Below, piece by piece: positions 24,202 through 38,790 of a DNA stretch of 64,000 nt; position 1 is the first letter of the stretch; each line of letters opens with the position of its first letter. Both the position numbers and the translations under genes were made by a program. The notes below the pieces were generated by a model, which was not told the DNA's origin, did no database searches, and worked only from the letters and a program-made list of their open reading frames with translations. The DNA is from Lingula anatina (taxonomy: Eukaryota > Brachiopoda > Lingulata > Lingulida > Lingulidae), in assembly GCF_001039355.2 (NCBI RefSeq), contig NW_019774903.1:443489-507488 (forward strand). The letters are read 5' to 3'.

Positions 24202-26569
24202 GAAAAATACGATCTTAAGAATCGAGAGATCCCTCGCAACCTCTTGACAACCTTATTTGAAAGACGGTGGGCGTTATATTGACTTGTGACTACAAGAAGG
24301 ACAATTGCCTTTCTCGTTTGCCATCTTTCGAAAAAGTTTACTGGGTCTGTCTGGGTATGACACACGCTTTAGTTCTTATATTCATTCATTTAAAGTGAAA
24401 CGCGCGATTTCGACTTACAAAATTTCCTTGGCAGTACTCGTACTTACACGTCCGCAATGTACGTCTGTTCGTCGTGAAGTAAATCCTCCAAGTGGGCGCA
24501 TTCCGTCTGATCAAACAACGTTCGCAGGAAAATTTACTGAACTAGACACATCAGTTATTGAAGGAACTGGTTGTCTATCAACCTCTTTCAAAACAACTCT
24601 CTGATTGGCCAGACTCCAGGCCCCCTGTAAACATACCTTCAGCAGTTTCAAGTTCACCAATGCTTAATCGCCTCGCAAAGTTTGGCGGGTCGACGAGTCC
24701 ATCATGCCGAGTGCACGTGGGACTACACAGCACGCTAAACGTTCATTATCACTTGAGATATGTAGAAATGTATTATTAACCTCTTATCGCTGAACTGCAT
24801 GTCGCTCTCTTTCAAACCTTGCCAATGTCGCATGTCGTGGGGGGCTGACGCTGTGACAGGATTTGTAGTCCTGATGCCAACACCCCTTGCTAACTCCGAC
24901 AGCTGTTGTTTGGTGGAAATGGTAATCTTGAAACTCATTCACATTAACTTCTTATCACGTGTTATCAAAGGCTTTATTCAATTTCACAAGCCAAAGAGCT
25001 CCAAAGGGAGACCGCCCTTGAATATTTCATCATGCGGAGAGCGGGGCGGCAAACTAGAAGACGAGAAAATGAAAGGCCAAGCTGTATTTTTCATCAGGCT
25101 TACGTCCTATTGGGAGTTGCAATGCGAGACCCACAAAACTGATACGAAACAGCCGCATCTGCATATTTGCATGGTTTTGTTTTTCCAATTCAAAGAGGTC
25201 TGTTTTCCCAGACAAGCGAACCTTTAACGTGCAGTTTGATTTTGCATTAAGACGCAATTCGAGTACTTAAAGCCTGCTGCAGTGGCAGGGTATAGTTAAT
25301 CTCCTGGTTGATGGAAAGCCACATGACCCTGGTGCTTAAATTGACGTGCTGCATTCAAGTGGTCGAAATAAATGCGCGATGTAGATATGAACCAAACCAT
25401 CCCTAAAATACTTTCAGGCAGCTTTTTCATAGTTCTAAACACAATAATAACGATCTATTGGGAAAATGGAGACGTGTGGTAACCTGATAATTATGCAATT
25501 TACTTGAAAAAGTGCCACTGGAAGTGTCTGCTCATTAAACCCCAACAAGAAAGGGTACAATTCATAAGTGGGACATAAATTTTGTGTTCGTTTATCTTTC
25601 GGTTTATGTGACAGTTTGGCGTGGAGCTAATGCTTAAGCGATGTCGGGGGGCTTGACTGCCTGTACCGATAGTCTCCCTCTAGCGAGCTCTGTCATGCAA
25701 ATAATAATCTGGTGGGTTTAAGTTATTGCCAGTTTCGAATCATAGCATCACATTTTGTCAATGTATCCCACTTTTTGTTGCTGGATCAAGTATGGTTTTC
25801 TTTTGAGTCGTCAACTTCCTCATGATATACGCCAAGATTTAGTCACGGGGTGCAAGCTGGAAACCTGTTCTTGATACCAGGACGGGGCAAACGAGAAAAC
25901 ATATAATTTGGTACGCAACAAACTTCAAATGTGGTATATTTAGGTCGGGTTTTCGGAGTAGAATCCACAACAGCATTGTAAGTTATAACAAATAGCCAGA
26001 GAAGAGAAAATTAGGCCCGTTGTTGGTAGCATTCAAAATATTTTATTTTGGGGTTAATAGTTTTTTTTATCTCTAAGGGTAAGCGGAAATGGCCATGTGA
26101 CTTTTCTATTCTTATCAGGCCTAATGTCTAGGGCACGGTATAGATATAATAAGTTAAAAATTCCAAATCTCGATCTTGAAGCTTCTTTCAACAGTTTTAT
26201 AACTGGCTTCATCCACAAGGTTTTGTTGCCCGTAGCTTCCTGTTTACCAGGAACGCACGTTAACTTCATATATTAAATAAAAGAGTCTGTCACGCAATGT
26301 TTTAGTTAACACTGCCTTTGTCGAAAATAACCTCTTCGTCCTTCTCTTCTTTTGCACGGTAAAATCAAAATGTTTTTGTTCGGTGTGTCATGAAGTTAGA
26401 TAATCCCCCCTCACACAAAAGACAACTTTTAGGTCTGTTTAGATCTATTAAAAAATGGCCTGATGGGTTTTGGATTTAGTAAAATGATTATATATCTGAA
26501 TATTTTTTGCAACGAAAACATTTCAATAATTACATATAATCAGTAAGGTTTCTTTCCTTTTATTATTTC

Positions 26570-26606
26570 AAAAAAAAAAAAAATTTTTTTTTTTTTTGGG
26601 GGGGGG
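26570..26606. repeat. A14-T14-G9 homopolymer block
   Basis: Fourteen A residues are followed directly by fourteen T and then nine G. The A/T part is a perfect palindrome. Length is likely polymorphic or prone to sequencing error. Confidence 0.85.
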
Positions 26607-27798
26607 ATGATTGCGAAAAAAGCATATTTGTAGTTAATCTGTTTTTTAATAACGGTCAACAATGTATTCGATTCTTCTTTGTGTTTCGATTCCACGCATG
26701 TTGTACGTGAATGCGATCATATGGTAAAAGCAAATCCTGCCGAAAAAGCAAAAAACAATTTAAGTAAAATGCAGTAAAAAGTAAAAGTAGAGACCTGACT
26801 GTTCTTGTTCTCTTTTAAATCATCATTTTCAAAACTTTGGTAAAATAGGTAGAAGCACAGACTGTGATGCCATTTAAAGATAAATTCTAAAATGTTGACA
26901 AGTAAATTTGAAGTTTCATGGTCTTTTTTCTACACTATAAAACTATGAAAATAAATAAATAAATTGCAAGATAATCATTTCAAGGTTAAATTACCAAGTC
27001 ATTTTATACCAGCCGTAAGTCATTTTCTCGCTCTTGAATTCGCTCCACAGAATTGTACGCAAAAAGATCGAGCCGTCGGATCCGTCGGCAAACGCCAGTG
27101 AGTTCTTCACGCTCGTAGACTTATTTCCCAAAAACTTCCGCGGTGAAACATGCCTTACTGATATACATACACAACACATATCGTCTGCGTTTCAGTTCAA
27201 TCATTTTCAACAGGGCTGGAGGTTAGCAGCATGTGGGCGGATTTTCATAATTTATATGCCATTTTCTCTGAATCTCTATTCAACCGTTGTTTTTCTCTGT
27301 TTTTTCCTAAATGTAGTTCGTATAGAATAAAATAGTTACCCGTGCTTAAAATTGGTCTCATTGTGGTACTTTACAGCATAAATGCTGATTTTGTTTAATA
27401 TACCAAATCATACTGGTATAATATGTATCCCCAATGTATATCCCAAACAGCGAATTTAGTCAAAGTGCATCGTTTCTTTATATGAGCGTGCATGTAAACT
27501 CATGTTCGAGTCAATAATGCAATTTAACTGGAAATAAGAATAAAATATTTTTTACATTAAAGAGGTGAAAGGACATTACTAAGAGCAAGATGTTTTTTAG
27601 TGCGATACATTTAAAAGAAATTCTGTACATAACAAATGAGTCAATGCTGCATGACTCGCTTTATGGGGAAATGATACTGAATCTACTTATATGCAGCGAA
27701 TCTGAAGTTTGGGGAAGGAATTTGATTCTTTTCTGTAAACGGGCTAAAGAAAGCGCATACAAGCGTCAATATAGCGAGCGGAGCGTTAAAGGGTTAAC

Positions 27799-27815
27799 AA
27801 AAAAAAAAAAAAAAA
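27799..27815. repeat. Poly(A) tract
   Basis: A run of 17 A residues directly after GGGTTAAC, with no recognisable element upstream. Confidence 0.8.
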
Positions 27816-30121
27816 GCTTGCTGACATTGATAAATGGCGGTGCCATGTAACTGCTCATTTCGGGAAATCAGGTTTACGTGTTAATGCAGACCTTTGATTC
27901 TGAATATTTTGAACTGTTGGATATTTTTTCCTTTACACTTCGATATAAGATAATCATATCGTGTTTTATATTGACACCTGTATCAAAAAAGGGAAGAAAA
28001 AACAGCGCAATTTGTTATGCCATGCGGTTTTGCATTTTTACCTTATGAAATGCATTGCAGATAAAAAAACAGCATGAAGCGAGTGAAAAGTAAGATGTCT
28101 ATAAGGAACAATTATGATGTGAGATCTTCGTCAGGGTGTTTTTAGTCTTTTGAACCAAGCGATACGTGATCCTTCCAATTCGTGGAATAGCAAAAGAGGT
28201 ATTAGAGCGTAAAATAGGAAAGGAAAAGGACAGCGTACAAACGCAAAATGTCACAATCAACACGCTGTTGATTCTCGTGTTTAAAATGATGTCAACGTAT
28301 GCGTATTGCAACATGTCACAGGGCTTTGGAGGCACTGTCTGCACCCCCCTCACCCCCCCCCCTTACAAACAGACGCAAAACGAGAGAAAACGAAGTGATT
28401 CTCCATTTTTTTGCCATACATAGTACAGTAAAATAAAATTTTATTGTTGGATCCGCCCGCACCTAACAATAAATCCAAAATAGGATAAAAAGTATCGTAA
28501 AATGTATTCAGCTAGTGACGAACTGGCTCGTAGAACGTGAATAATGGTTAATAAACAGAAATTATGCTGTGTCCCCAAACCAATAAACCAGGTAATGTTT
28601 GTTCATAAGGTTGAGAATGATGTAAGAAATGAGTGAAAATTAAGCAGTAGAAAAATTAATACGCTGGGCATTTTTTATTGTAAATAATGCGGAAAAAACG
28701 TTTGAAAGGATGAAAGTTGTTTTCTTTTGCCCATCATCTCTCAAATGCGTTGGCAAAATTTATACAAGTGTTGATTTAGCACTGTTCTCAACAAGCACCG
28801 CTTTACAGATGATGAAAGATTTAAACGGCGAATCTTATATATGCTGCTGCTTGTGAAAAACGGGCGAGATTTAGACAAGTTTTAGACACTAATATTCAGT
28901 GTGTACACCGGACCTTAGGACTTAAGTCTGATTAACCGAAATATGTCTGTGCTGTGTGCTGCTCCAAAATCTCGCTATCCCTTTTCTTTGATAACATTTT
29001 TATTGAAGTTTAATTAAAAATATAATCAATTCAAGAAGCACTTACAAAGACGCTTTCTTCCACAACGTAGTTTGCTAAAAGCGAAAGCAACGTCTGTGCG
29101 ACCGAATCTCTTTCTTCCGTCTGCAATTTTGAAAAAGATAAGGGTTCAGGCTTGACCTAAATCATAGCATTCCGCTTCCATTATTCAGTTTTTATATTCA
29201 CTCCCTCACTTCAATGTAACATAATTGCAGTGAAGCGGTAACAGGGCAGAGGTGTTCGGCGGTGATACGCGTCATAATTTTGATCTGGAATTAGAAAGGT
29301 ACCCTGGGTTCAAATGACATCCTGTTTACTAGGAGGGGGGGGAGGGTTCTTTTTATGGAAAATCTACCGAGTTGCTAATTTCTTTTAAAGTAGTTGTTGT
29401 AACAGGAAAAATTGAGCACGCCTTCAGTGCGGCAGTTTTATTTTTACGAATGAAAATAACAGTTTTATACTGCCCCGTATTTCGTTCCTCGTTGAATATC
29501 CTGTTATTAAAAATGAACTCGACACTATTGTATTTGAAACCCGCCTAAACAGTACTTATCTTTCACCCTGACGCACGTTATCGACCAAGTACATAAAGAA
29601 AATCTGGTTCTACCGAAAATGAAGGTTAATCCAATCTCAAACGCACCCATTTTTAACCGTCGCAGATCAAAATTCTTCTTACGCTTTCATAAAAAGTGAG
29701 TAACTGAATAAACAAGAAAATTGATAAAATCAATGATCATTTTTTTTTTTGTAAAAATGAAAATAATGAAACAAAACGTGGATGCCGATAAAACCCAGGC
29801 ATTAAGTATGGTCTCTTAAAGGACGCTCTTGTTCTCCGTTGTTGTCTAGAACTGTCGTTTTTACACTGCATAATCATATCCCAAACGCTTTTGTTCAGTA
29901 GGGTATGCCCCCCCCCCCCTTCTCCCCAAAGAAGGGACCTGGCATAATGTTAGCAATTATAAATCTGACCGAATCCTGCCTTCAACCTTGCATCTGGTAC
30001 CATATTATTTTCAGCATACGCATTCCTTTTATTGACTATTGACTTTCAAGTTTTATATTGAAGTTAAGATCACGCTTGACCTCAATTTATTTAACACTGA
30101 ACATGCATCTTCCTTGTGTAG

Positions 30122-30209
<88 letters not shown>
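30122..30209. repeat. Composite (TC)n-(TG)n-(GA)n microsatellite
   Basis: About 27 bases of TC repeat, then about 23 bases of TG repeat, then about 39 bases of GA repeat. The TC and GA arms are complementary, so the tract can fold into a hairpin with a TG loop. The open frames across it are an artefact of the repeat. Confidence 0.95.
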
Positions 30210-30210
<1 letters not shown>

Positions 30211-33200
30211 AGAGTTCAGTCCGAATTTTTTTCTCTACTTCAGTTCACGGTAAGTCCATAATAGTCCAATAAAGTGATTAGTAACTATATGTCTTAAACA
30301 TTCTTGTTTTTATAAATCATACGCAATGTTTTATTTTAATTCACTACTAGTGACATTATACTACGAAACTGACCTCTAGAAATTCAAATGATAAAAGGGG
30401 GGCATTCTGCGTTCGAGCTAACAGTTCCAGTCTTTCCGAGTTTCAGACGACTGCTGACGTCGAACCCCCTCTGTATTTGTAACGGCACAATAATATTGGT
30501 TGAAGTGGTGTTTTACTGTAGTTGCTGAAACCCAGGGTGTAGTGCCTGCAGTAGAGAGAGGGCACTTGCCAAATTGATCATTGCAGGGGTATTTTTTTAT
30601 CTATAAACGTGTGCGACATGTCCTTCATTGTGGTCCGACATTGGGACCATCAGGTGATCCACTCTATAATTAAACCTAGTGAAATGTGCTTTAATTGCTG
30701 TATGTAAAATACATACGGGAAATATTAGCATATGTTATAATTGCAATGCTTTCTTTTTTATTATTAGGCCATGGCCTTTCTGTAAAAATGTGCTAGAACC
30801 AATAAAGATTATATTATAACACAGGAATAGATAGTCCCTGGTATTAATGGCGATGGAAGCGAGCCAGCTGTTAATGGCGTAGCGACATTGACAACGCTTG
30901 AGACAGATTCGTTTATTTCCAACTAAAATATCTGTATCCTTTTTATTTCATCTTTATGGTGGGTGTAAGGTGCAAAATAATTGCTGCGTAGTTGTCCGCA
31001 TAAAAGCTAAATTCGTTGGAACGTAGCACCGTAATGGTATCGCGACTTCCTACATAAACTAATTTATACATAATTAAGCCGAGAACAGCGTCTGTCTCTC
31101 GAATACTTTGTACCACCAATCTCCTTCCACATCTCTGCTATTTAGGGTTATTTGGATGTGTAACGGAATTCATATGCCATCGCCTTTTCACGAAATACGA
31201 CAGCTGAAATGGAGCCTTTCGAAAATTTCACAAAATCGGTCCTAATAGACATCAGCTCCCGTATTGTGAAGCTTATGAAAGCAATTCCCCACCTTCCCGG
31301 GGCGTTAAAACCAAGTCTGGGAACCCCTTAAGAAGTTGTTTAAGTCTTATGCTTGTGAAATACATATATATAAAATTTAAATGTTTCAATATTACATTTC
31401 ACAGAGCGCATCTAGGTCACGTCAATCCTTCAACTACACATTTTCAAACGGTGCTATTTTCTAAAAAAAAAAAATTGATCAAATTCATATCCTTTCTAAA
31501 TTTCAGTAATAAAATTGAATCAATCGTATTTGCTGCTTCTGTTTAAATTTGATTTTTTTAGACATTTGTACATTGTCTTTTAGACTGAGATGACATCGAT
31601 TCATAGCCGAGGCAAGAAGCCTTATACAAACCTAGCTGTCAGTCCTATAGGAAAGTCCGGAACGGCGTCGTGTGGATATTAGACTTTGCGCTGTGACCAA
31701 CTGCTGATAAAGTCCGAAGAGATTATTACAGATGCCTTAAAAATGTATATTTTAGATATCCCACAAATACTGAAGGCCCGTGCTATATTAAGTAAGAAAC
31801 GTGTTTCAATGCGCGGACACATCTCAAGAACAACAAACGACCTTGATTTGCACTGCGACAAACCAGTTTATTCACCACGAATGGGAGAAACAGCTCAAAA
31901 ATCACAACCAAGAGTCGCGATATCAAAATACTGATAATGCTCAGCAGTTTTTATTTGTATAAAACTAAGCTGCACTCCGCGTGCATGCACCGCTGTGTAC
32001 ATTTTACAGTGCGTCTCGCAGATAACCCGGTCCCTTGAACGCTGCTGATAGATGCAACACAGACTTCGGGCTTCATAAAATACACACTAACTGCAGGAGC
32101 AGGTTTAGAGATACATTTTTTCGGGAGTTAACCTTAAAGTACACCTTTACCGGCGTTAGTGTGTCGGAGGTAATTTGTGGAGCGTTGCCGAAAATGTATG
32201 GTAATACATGGAGGTGAATGGCTCCCGAGTTGCACGGGTAAAAATTTCCGTGCCCTAATTATTTAAAATTGGCCACTGTAGTGAAAGTTTCCCCTTTTTG
32301 TTCGTCTGCTCAATGGTAAAGTACTATTCGTTTTTTTTTCTTCTGGGAGTATTTGCCAAGACAAATGAATTTTTCCGCCTTCGGATAATTAAATAACCCC
32401 ATTTCCAACTACACGTTTGGTTATTTCACGATCTGACTGGACTTCGTTTGAAACCTCCATATTAGTACAGCCGTTTTGACGTCAATGACTGATAATTATT
32501 ATTATAATTTTCATAGAATTGTACGCTGTCAAAAAACACATTCAAAGAAAAAAAAAAACCAAATGCGATTCGCTCATTTTTGGATCCATTTGTTCAACTG
32601 CTTCAGTGTACTGTATCGCATGCGTCTTTTTTTTCTCTCACAGCCAACAATGCTCAGGCTACTATTACTTTCCCAGCGAACACATATGTAGCTATTGTTA
32701 AACTGTGCGCCAAGTACACGGGTTGGTCTAATTAACATACGAAGAAGTGTTGTTGTACAACACAAGGAAAGGTATAATGTATTCACACGGCGTATGCAGT
32801 TAATGACATTATATTCCTAGACAGCATTCAGTTTGAGCCAAGGCATTTGGCATAAACACATAGATATCACTTGGAGCCCTACTTTACATTTGGACGATTG
32901 GTTCATGTGAATCTATTCTTCTCAGCTGTCTTTGCCTTTATTTATCGCTTAATTAGAATGACGAGGTTGAGCATCGGGGTGGGGTCCAAATCCGTTTTAT
33001 TTCAAAATAAATTTTAATGTTTCTGGTTTACCATTAGTGACCAAAAAGCGTATATTGATTTGTATGCCATCTGCTCTATTATTCCAATTGAAACTCTTCT
33101 TTTAGAATATGGGGGATTCGAGTATACATTAAAAATTTATGTATAGACGTAACATAAATTAAAGTTTAATTCTCGTTGGCAATTTTGCCCACAAAATTTA

Positions 33201-34782
33201 GTAAACTGCTCTACCGACTTTGCGAAAAATGAAAATAATAATAATAATAGTAATAAAACTGGTTGCTCCCATTTATAAAGATAAAAAATTATATGACCTG
33301 TATAAGCATATGTCACGAATGTAAAAACCTGCATATATTCAGTGACGTGTTCAAAGAGTTTGAAATACGAGTATTTCTTACTGTTTGTTTCATATTGCTC
33401 GACTCAAGCTTCAAAATCCAGTCGTGCCATATGGGGGAAGACGAACCTTTTGAGTTAACAAGAAGTGGCAATTATTAACTCGAATGGCGCAAATACTAAA
33501 AGTAAACAACTCTATGTCTGATTGCACAGGCAAATATTTCTTTACATAATGAAAATAATCCGGTCTGCTTTTCTGGGTCCAGTTTATTTGTTTTCATTCA
33601 CCTCTTTGTGTCCGTGGGGCTTCGCGATTGTCATTTTATGTGTTTTTCTTATTGAAATCATCACTTGGATACTGTTTACACGACAAAAGTTGCCTGTCGA
33701 AGCCGATATTGGGGGCCATCCTGTGTTTCGTCCATATCACTTGAAGAACACATAAACATGGCATGCATTTTATTCACATGGCTGTTATGAAATTTATTTC
33801 AGGACCAAAGTTACCAACCAAAGCTTACAAAGACGCCTACATTGCATCGTTTGTAAAACTTCAAGCATATGCAAACGTGATGTATGCCATATTCCAACGC
33901 CGTAACTATTTTAATTCCTCGGCGTCTGTTCAAATGTAATATGTTGACGGCTCTCAGTCAGTGAATGCACCAGTGATACCGACATGTCGTGATTGGACAA
34001 AGTCGATTTACTGGTCAAGAGGGAAGCATGCGTCCAATATTCACACTATCCGCGTGACCTTTTTGATATTATTCAATCCTTAGTTGGTCGTAGTGAATAG
34101 GTCAGGAAATTGATGCGAACTGAATAAAGCTAAAATCTAATGCAACAGAGTAATAAATACTCTTCAATGCAATACTGACGTGTAAAATTCCCATAAGAAA
34201 ATTAACGGTCGGTTCTCCATATATTTTGTTACTTGGAATACACTAACATGAATGTGAACACATATTCAACGGGAGAAAACGGTTTGGATTTGGGACATAT
34301 CCCATAAAGCTAAAATGGAACTTGGGAGTAATAAATACTGCACGACTCGCACAGAGAAAAATAGTTTCAAGTGATCTGCAAATTGGAGCATACCCAATAT
34401 ACAGCTAAAATTAACCCTGAACTAATGAAAGCCACAGTCCTACACGTCTTAAAATACTCTTTTTAAATCACCCAACAGTGAACGCTTTAAACACTTTATT
34501 CGGATAGCAATAATATCAATGTTGACATTTCTTACGCCTATTCACAAAAAAAAAGCTGTTAAAAACACGATTCACTTCGGAAAGCAAAGCGTGACCAGCA
34601 AAATGATATGAAACCCCAGTTGCCAAACCCTTGATATGGGTTGTGTTTTGCGTGAATAATCCGTGCCAGGCACAAGATATCGCACTGAACTTGCCGCATA
34701 TTTGGTGTAATATAAAAAGGCGACCTTTCGATCTATATCTGATATTCAATATATCTAAATCATACACACACACACACACGGC

Positions 34783-34837
34783 GAGCAAAAATATTAACGC
34801 CCCACGCAATTCTTAAAATTTTTTATTAGTATTATGG

Positions 34838-34901
<64 letters not shown>

Positions 34902-35003
34902 CATACGGGCTGAATTTTATTGTACAATGTGGTACAGGTTACTGTCCGTAGCCCATTACACGTTACATAAATAATTCACATGGGGCGTTTATATTTTTGC
35001 CTC
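34783..35003. mobile_element. Possible small inverted-repeat element containing a (TA)n tract
   Basis: GAGCAAAAATATTAACGCCC at the left is mirrored by GGGCGTTTATATTTTTGCCTC at the right, about 220 bases apart, with a single mismatch in the core. Between them lies a (TA)n tract at about 34842-34897. No clear target duplication is visible. Confidence 0.45.
34842..34897. repeat. (TA)n microsatellite
   Basis: About 56 bases of uninterrupted alternating TA. Confidence 0.95.
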
Positions 35004-36326
35004 TTGTATATATCTACTGTCTTTACAAGACGTTCGTTTTGACATTTGACCTACGGAATATTGCACAAACAGTTGATGACCAACTTGACCATATAGACAT
35101 TCAATTCACTTTTATCTTCTGCACTTTCGGCTGCTCTGGGTTGGTTCCCAGAAAGGATCAGCTGATTACGGCCATCTGTTGATCTAGCATAGCATTAACG
35201 CAACAAAGAGGGCAATTTGTTCACGACAAATTTGTAAATGTTAGCGTTGGTAAAAAAAACCTGTAATGGTGATTTTTCGTGACACACGCTGTGCCTTTCC
35301 CGAAATGACAATAGTCCATGGCATCGGAAATAAAATAAGACTTTAAATATTAGAAAAGTTCCGCAGTGGTAAGAGGAAAATAATGCGGAACCGTGAACAT
35401 ACGCAATATATCGCAAGTGTCGTGAAGTGGAAGGCGGGCTTCAACTTGATAATATAAAATAACTTAAATCCGTCACTTACATTTACTGTAGGAATATTAA
35501 GATGTTAAATTTGGAAACTTATAATGTAGCAAATATTTACGCATGATCTAGTTTAGAAAATCAACCCCAAGGGGAGTAATACAAAAATCCAATACTACAG
35601 TCTTATAACAGGCTACACATACCTGTTCAAGATTGGCAGAAGTTGTAGATAGGAAAAAGGTTACTGCATCATCAAGAATCAAAAATGGTTTATATCAAGT
35701 GTCACAATAGTTCTGAACTTCTTTTGTTCTAAACACTTTGAAGTTGTTTTGATTTTTATTGCTGACCCGAGAAAAATGTCCTCTGTTAAAAATTCAATAT
35801 TCGGTATTCATTAAACGTCCAGTACCATAAATATTGTACATGTAGTTACATTGCAGCAGTTCATCAGTATCTATCGGAGATTTTAATAAAAACTGATCAT
35901 AATTAACAGTTTTAGATTATCTGGAAGTGGAAAATAATGCATTGTGTAATGTTATCATGTTTTTAATATGACGGGTTAGGAATAGCTACAGGGACAACGC
36001 ACTACTCGGCTGACCTCAGAGAAAAATCAGCGTTACAAGCGCAACAGCAGTCTTTGCCTTGAACTTGCAAGCCCACTTGTAACTCATATAATTCAGATAA
36101 AAATCTACAAATGATTTGAAAATAATCTAAAGCAACTACTAAAATTTCCAAGGACTTTAAATTGCCTTAGACGTCGCAGACTGTACTGGTATTTATCGCG
36201 AGTTGATATCTATCGCTTACCCTATTACTTTCAACAGAATATCAACAAAAAGCAATCAAGGGCAGAGTACTCATAAACGCAAGGGTACTATTTTTTTCAA
36301 ATAACTATTTTGTTAAAATATGCTGA

Positions 36327-36372
36327 CAGTGCTAATTTAATTGTGCTTACAGTGCTAATTTAATTGCGCTTA
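36327..36372. repeat. Two-copy 23-bp tandem repeat
   Basis: CAGTGCTAATTTAATTGTGC plus TTA is repeated once with a T to C change. Confidence 0.85.
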
Positions 36373-38459
36373 CTCGTACAAGTTTTTTTTATGGTCAATA
36401 ACTATTTTCTTTTTTTAAAAAAAATTCGGATTAAATTCAGAACAAGCATTTTGAGTAAGTTAAAAATAATACCGTCCTTAAAAATCATGCGTCTATTGAA
36501 CGATGGAATCTTATACGCCCAGCATAATCAAAACAACATAAAAGGCAAACATACCCTTGACACCGCAAGTGATTTCAAATGAGACATAATTTGGATTTTA
36601 AAACAATTGATTTTACGTCACTCAAATTCATTTCAGCTTCAAATTATTTAAACTGCATCATCTCTGAAAATTTTTCAAAATTTTCTTTAAAAATAAATTT
36701 ATATAAATTATTCAAAACAAAAATATAGCAACAATAAAAAATTAACTATTGCGGTTAAAATCATTTAAATCATGGTGTGTGTTTAAACAAAACAAAAAAG
36801 GACTACACCAAATATGATAACCATAAATGTATTTGTGTTTAAGAATGACACTTTTCAGTTTGGATGACTGTATTTACAATGCAGTTTTTGTAACCGGAGC
36901 TGGAAATCTAAGGCGTATTTTCTTCTCAGATCGACGACCATTCTTCATGTTCTTATGTGTGCACAAAAACAACATCCAACAGATTCTACCAACATTTAAG
37001 CTCGTCGGAGAAAATATAATTATTTTGATTGTTCTCCAATGTCACCTGACACGCATTTATATTATCAAATATTAACGGAAATATCAACACTGGTAGTGGC
37101 AAAAATAAACCGAAATGGTCTGTCTATTTTTGAAAGCCATTTTACTGATCTAGCATGCTTTTGTAGTGACATTTATTCAAAAGCGGTGGTTAACGTAAAC
37201 ACTTAGTTATGTCTTTTTCCCAAAAGTGATCTTCATACCCGTATTAACTACAAAATATTAATTTAGCATTGCTAAATTGTATTCTTTAATTTTGGTTATT
37301 ATTTACATTATCACTAACCTCGATTTAAATTTCAACGCAGCCGCCCTTTTCTATGCTCTCGCTCTAATCCGTAACGGCCATTTTGAAATCTACTCCTCAT
37401 AGATTCATTCATCCAACATTTGCTACTCAGATCTTATTTTATTTTTAGACAGCAGTGCCCTTTAGGCTCAAACGAAATATCGGAGTTGTTCTGGATGAAA
37501 CTGTCGGCGATATAGCATTCACCTATCTCAAAATGTAAAGAAAGGAGGTCACGGCCGATAATATATTCAACTACACAGAATGAATTAATGTCTCGTTCAG
37601 TTTGGCCAAAGAAATATATTCTCAGTGGCTTGCATGCAGAATTCTCATCACCATTAAATTCTGCACACCTGGGCATAAACATTCAAATGACGGAAGCATA
37701 ATTTAAGGTGTGCTATTTAACCGCGTCTACAACATCTTGTTAAATTGAGGTCAGTTTCTTGGGTCACTAGCAGCAGACATTTTGGATTTTCATCTCGACA
37801 GGCTTTCCTTATCATTGATTAATCACAATCAGCCATTGTCTTATCAAAATGTTTCATTAAAAGCCGCGTTTGGGGAGCAACGGGCCGAAGCCTATCAAAC
37901 GTTCTATGTAAGGGGTATATTGATTCTACTGGTACTGATTGATCCAAGCCATTTCTGCAAACTCGCAAAACAAATAGTACGCAAAAAAAAAGCTACTCTG
38001 CAAATTATTTATTGTTGAATGACTTAATTCCCAATATGAGGCAAAGCTGCCCAGGCATGTTTTCATTGTCATTTTCATCACGAAGACGCGTGAGAAATCA
38101 GCATCCCACAACGTTAAGACTAGCAGAATATGAAGTACCTTTTTAATTCCAGCTTAGCTGTCCAAAATTAAACATGGCATCCAGGACACGAAGGCTTGCT
38201 GACTCCATAAAGCCGGCGCAGTTGTGTGCATGGCATTTGCCTCTCTTTCCAGTCACACCATGGGATTTATGAAGCTTACAAATTCTATGCGTGCGAAGAA
38301 ACAGCCCTTAGCAAGTAACATTAGCCTGACAAAGCCCTGCGATCAATCGAGGAAAATGAATAATCGTGCTGACATAGTACATCGCGAAAATGTGTATTCA
38401 GTCCTTTGGCCTCTTTGAACTGCATTCCTCAACGTTTGCATATCAATCAACCTCGCTTT

Positions 38460-38790
38460 TGTGTGTCGGTAAATGGCGCTGATTGGCTAACAGAGTTCAC
38501 ATCACCGCCGGGGGTGGGGCCAAAATATTGACAGGTCATTAGGCCGCTGGATATCACATTCCGCCGGCAGGTCAATTCATCAGATTAATGTTTCTGGCTG
38601 TTCCAAAATTGGAGTGTTACTCCCTCTGAATCTTAACCGTCTGCGCACCGCGCCAGGTTGTTTTTCTCGTCAACATGTCACGTCTGATAATTGCTGCACT
38701 ATTTTTAAATTCACGCTAAAATCAAGCGCAGATTTAATTAGACCTGCTAGAAATCAAATGCAAATAATATCAAAACCAGGATGGATTTTA
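38460..38790. promoter_or_regulatory. Candidate cis-regulatory segment (motif cluster)
   Basis: Within about 330 bases there are GATTGGC (CCAAT box on the minus strand), TTGACAGGTCATTAGG (TALE-type TGACAG next to a half-site), TTAATTAG (homeodomain), and ATGCAAAT (perfect POU octamer). Its base composition is less AT-skewed than the flanks. These motifs are short and could occur by chance; no conservation data are available. Confidence 0.25.

Noticed and set aside
24799-25227. Plus-strand open frame of 142 codons
   Set aside because: No recognisable motif; composition is like shifted non-coding sequence and no neighbouring exon fits.
30039-30272. Two frames encoding Ser-Leu, Cys-Val and Arg-Glu repeats
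   Set aside because: They are direct translations of the composite microsatellite.
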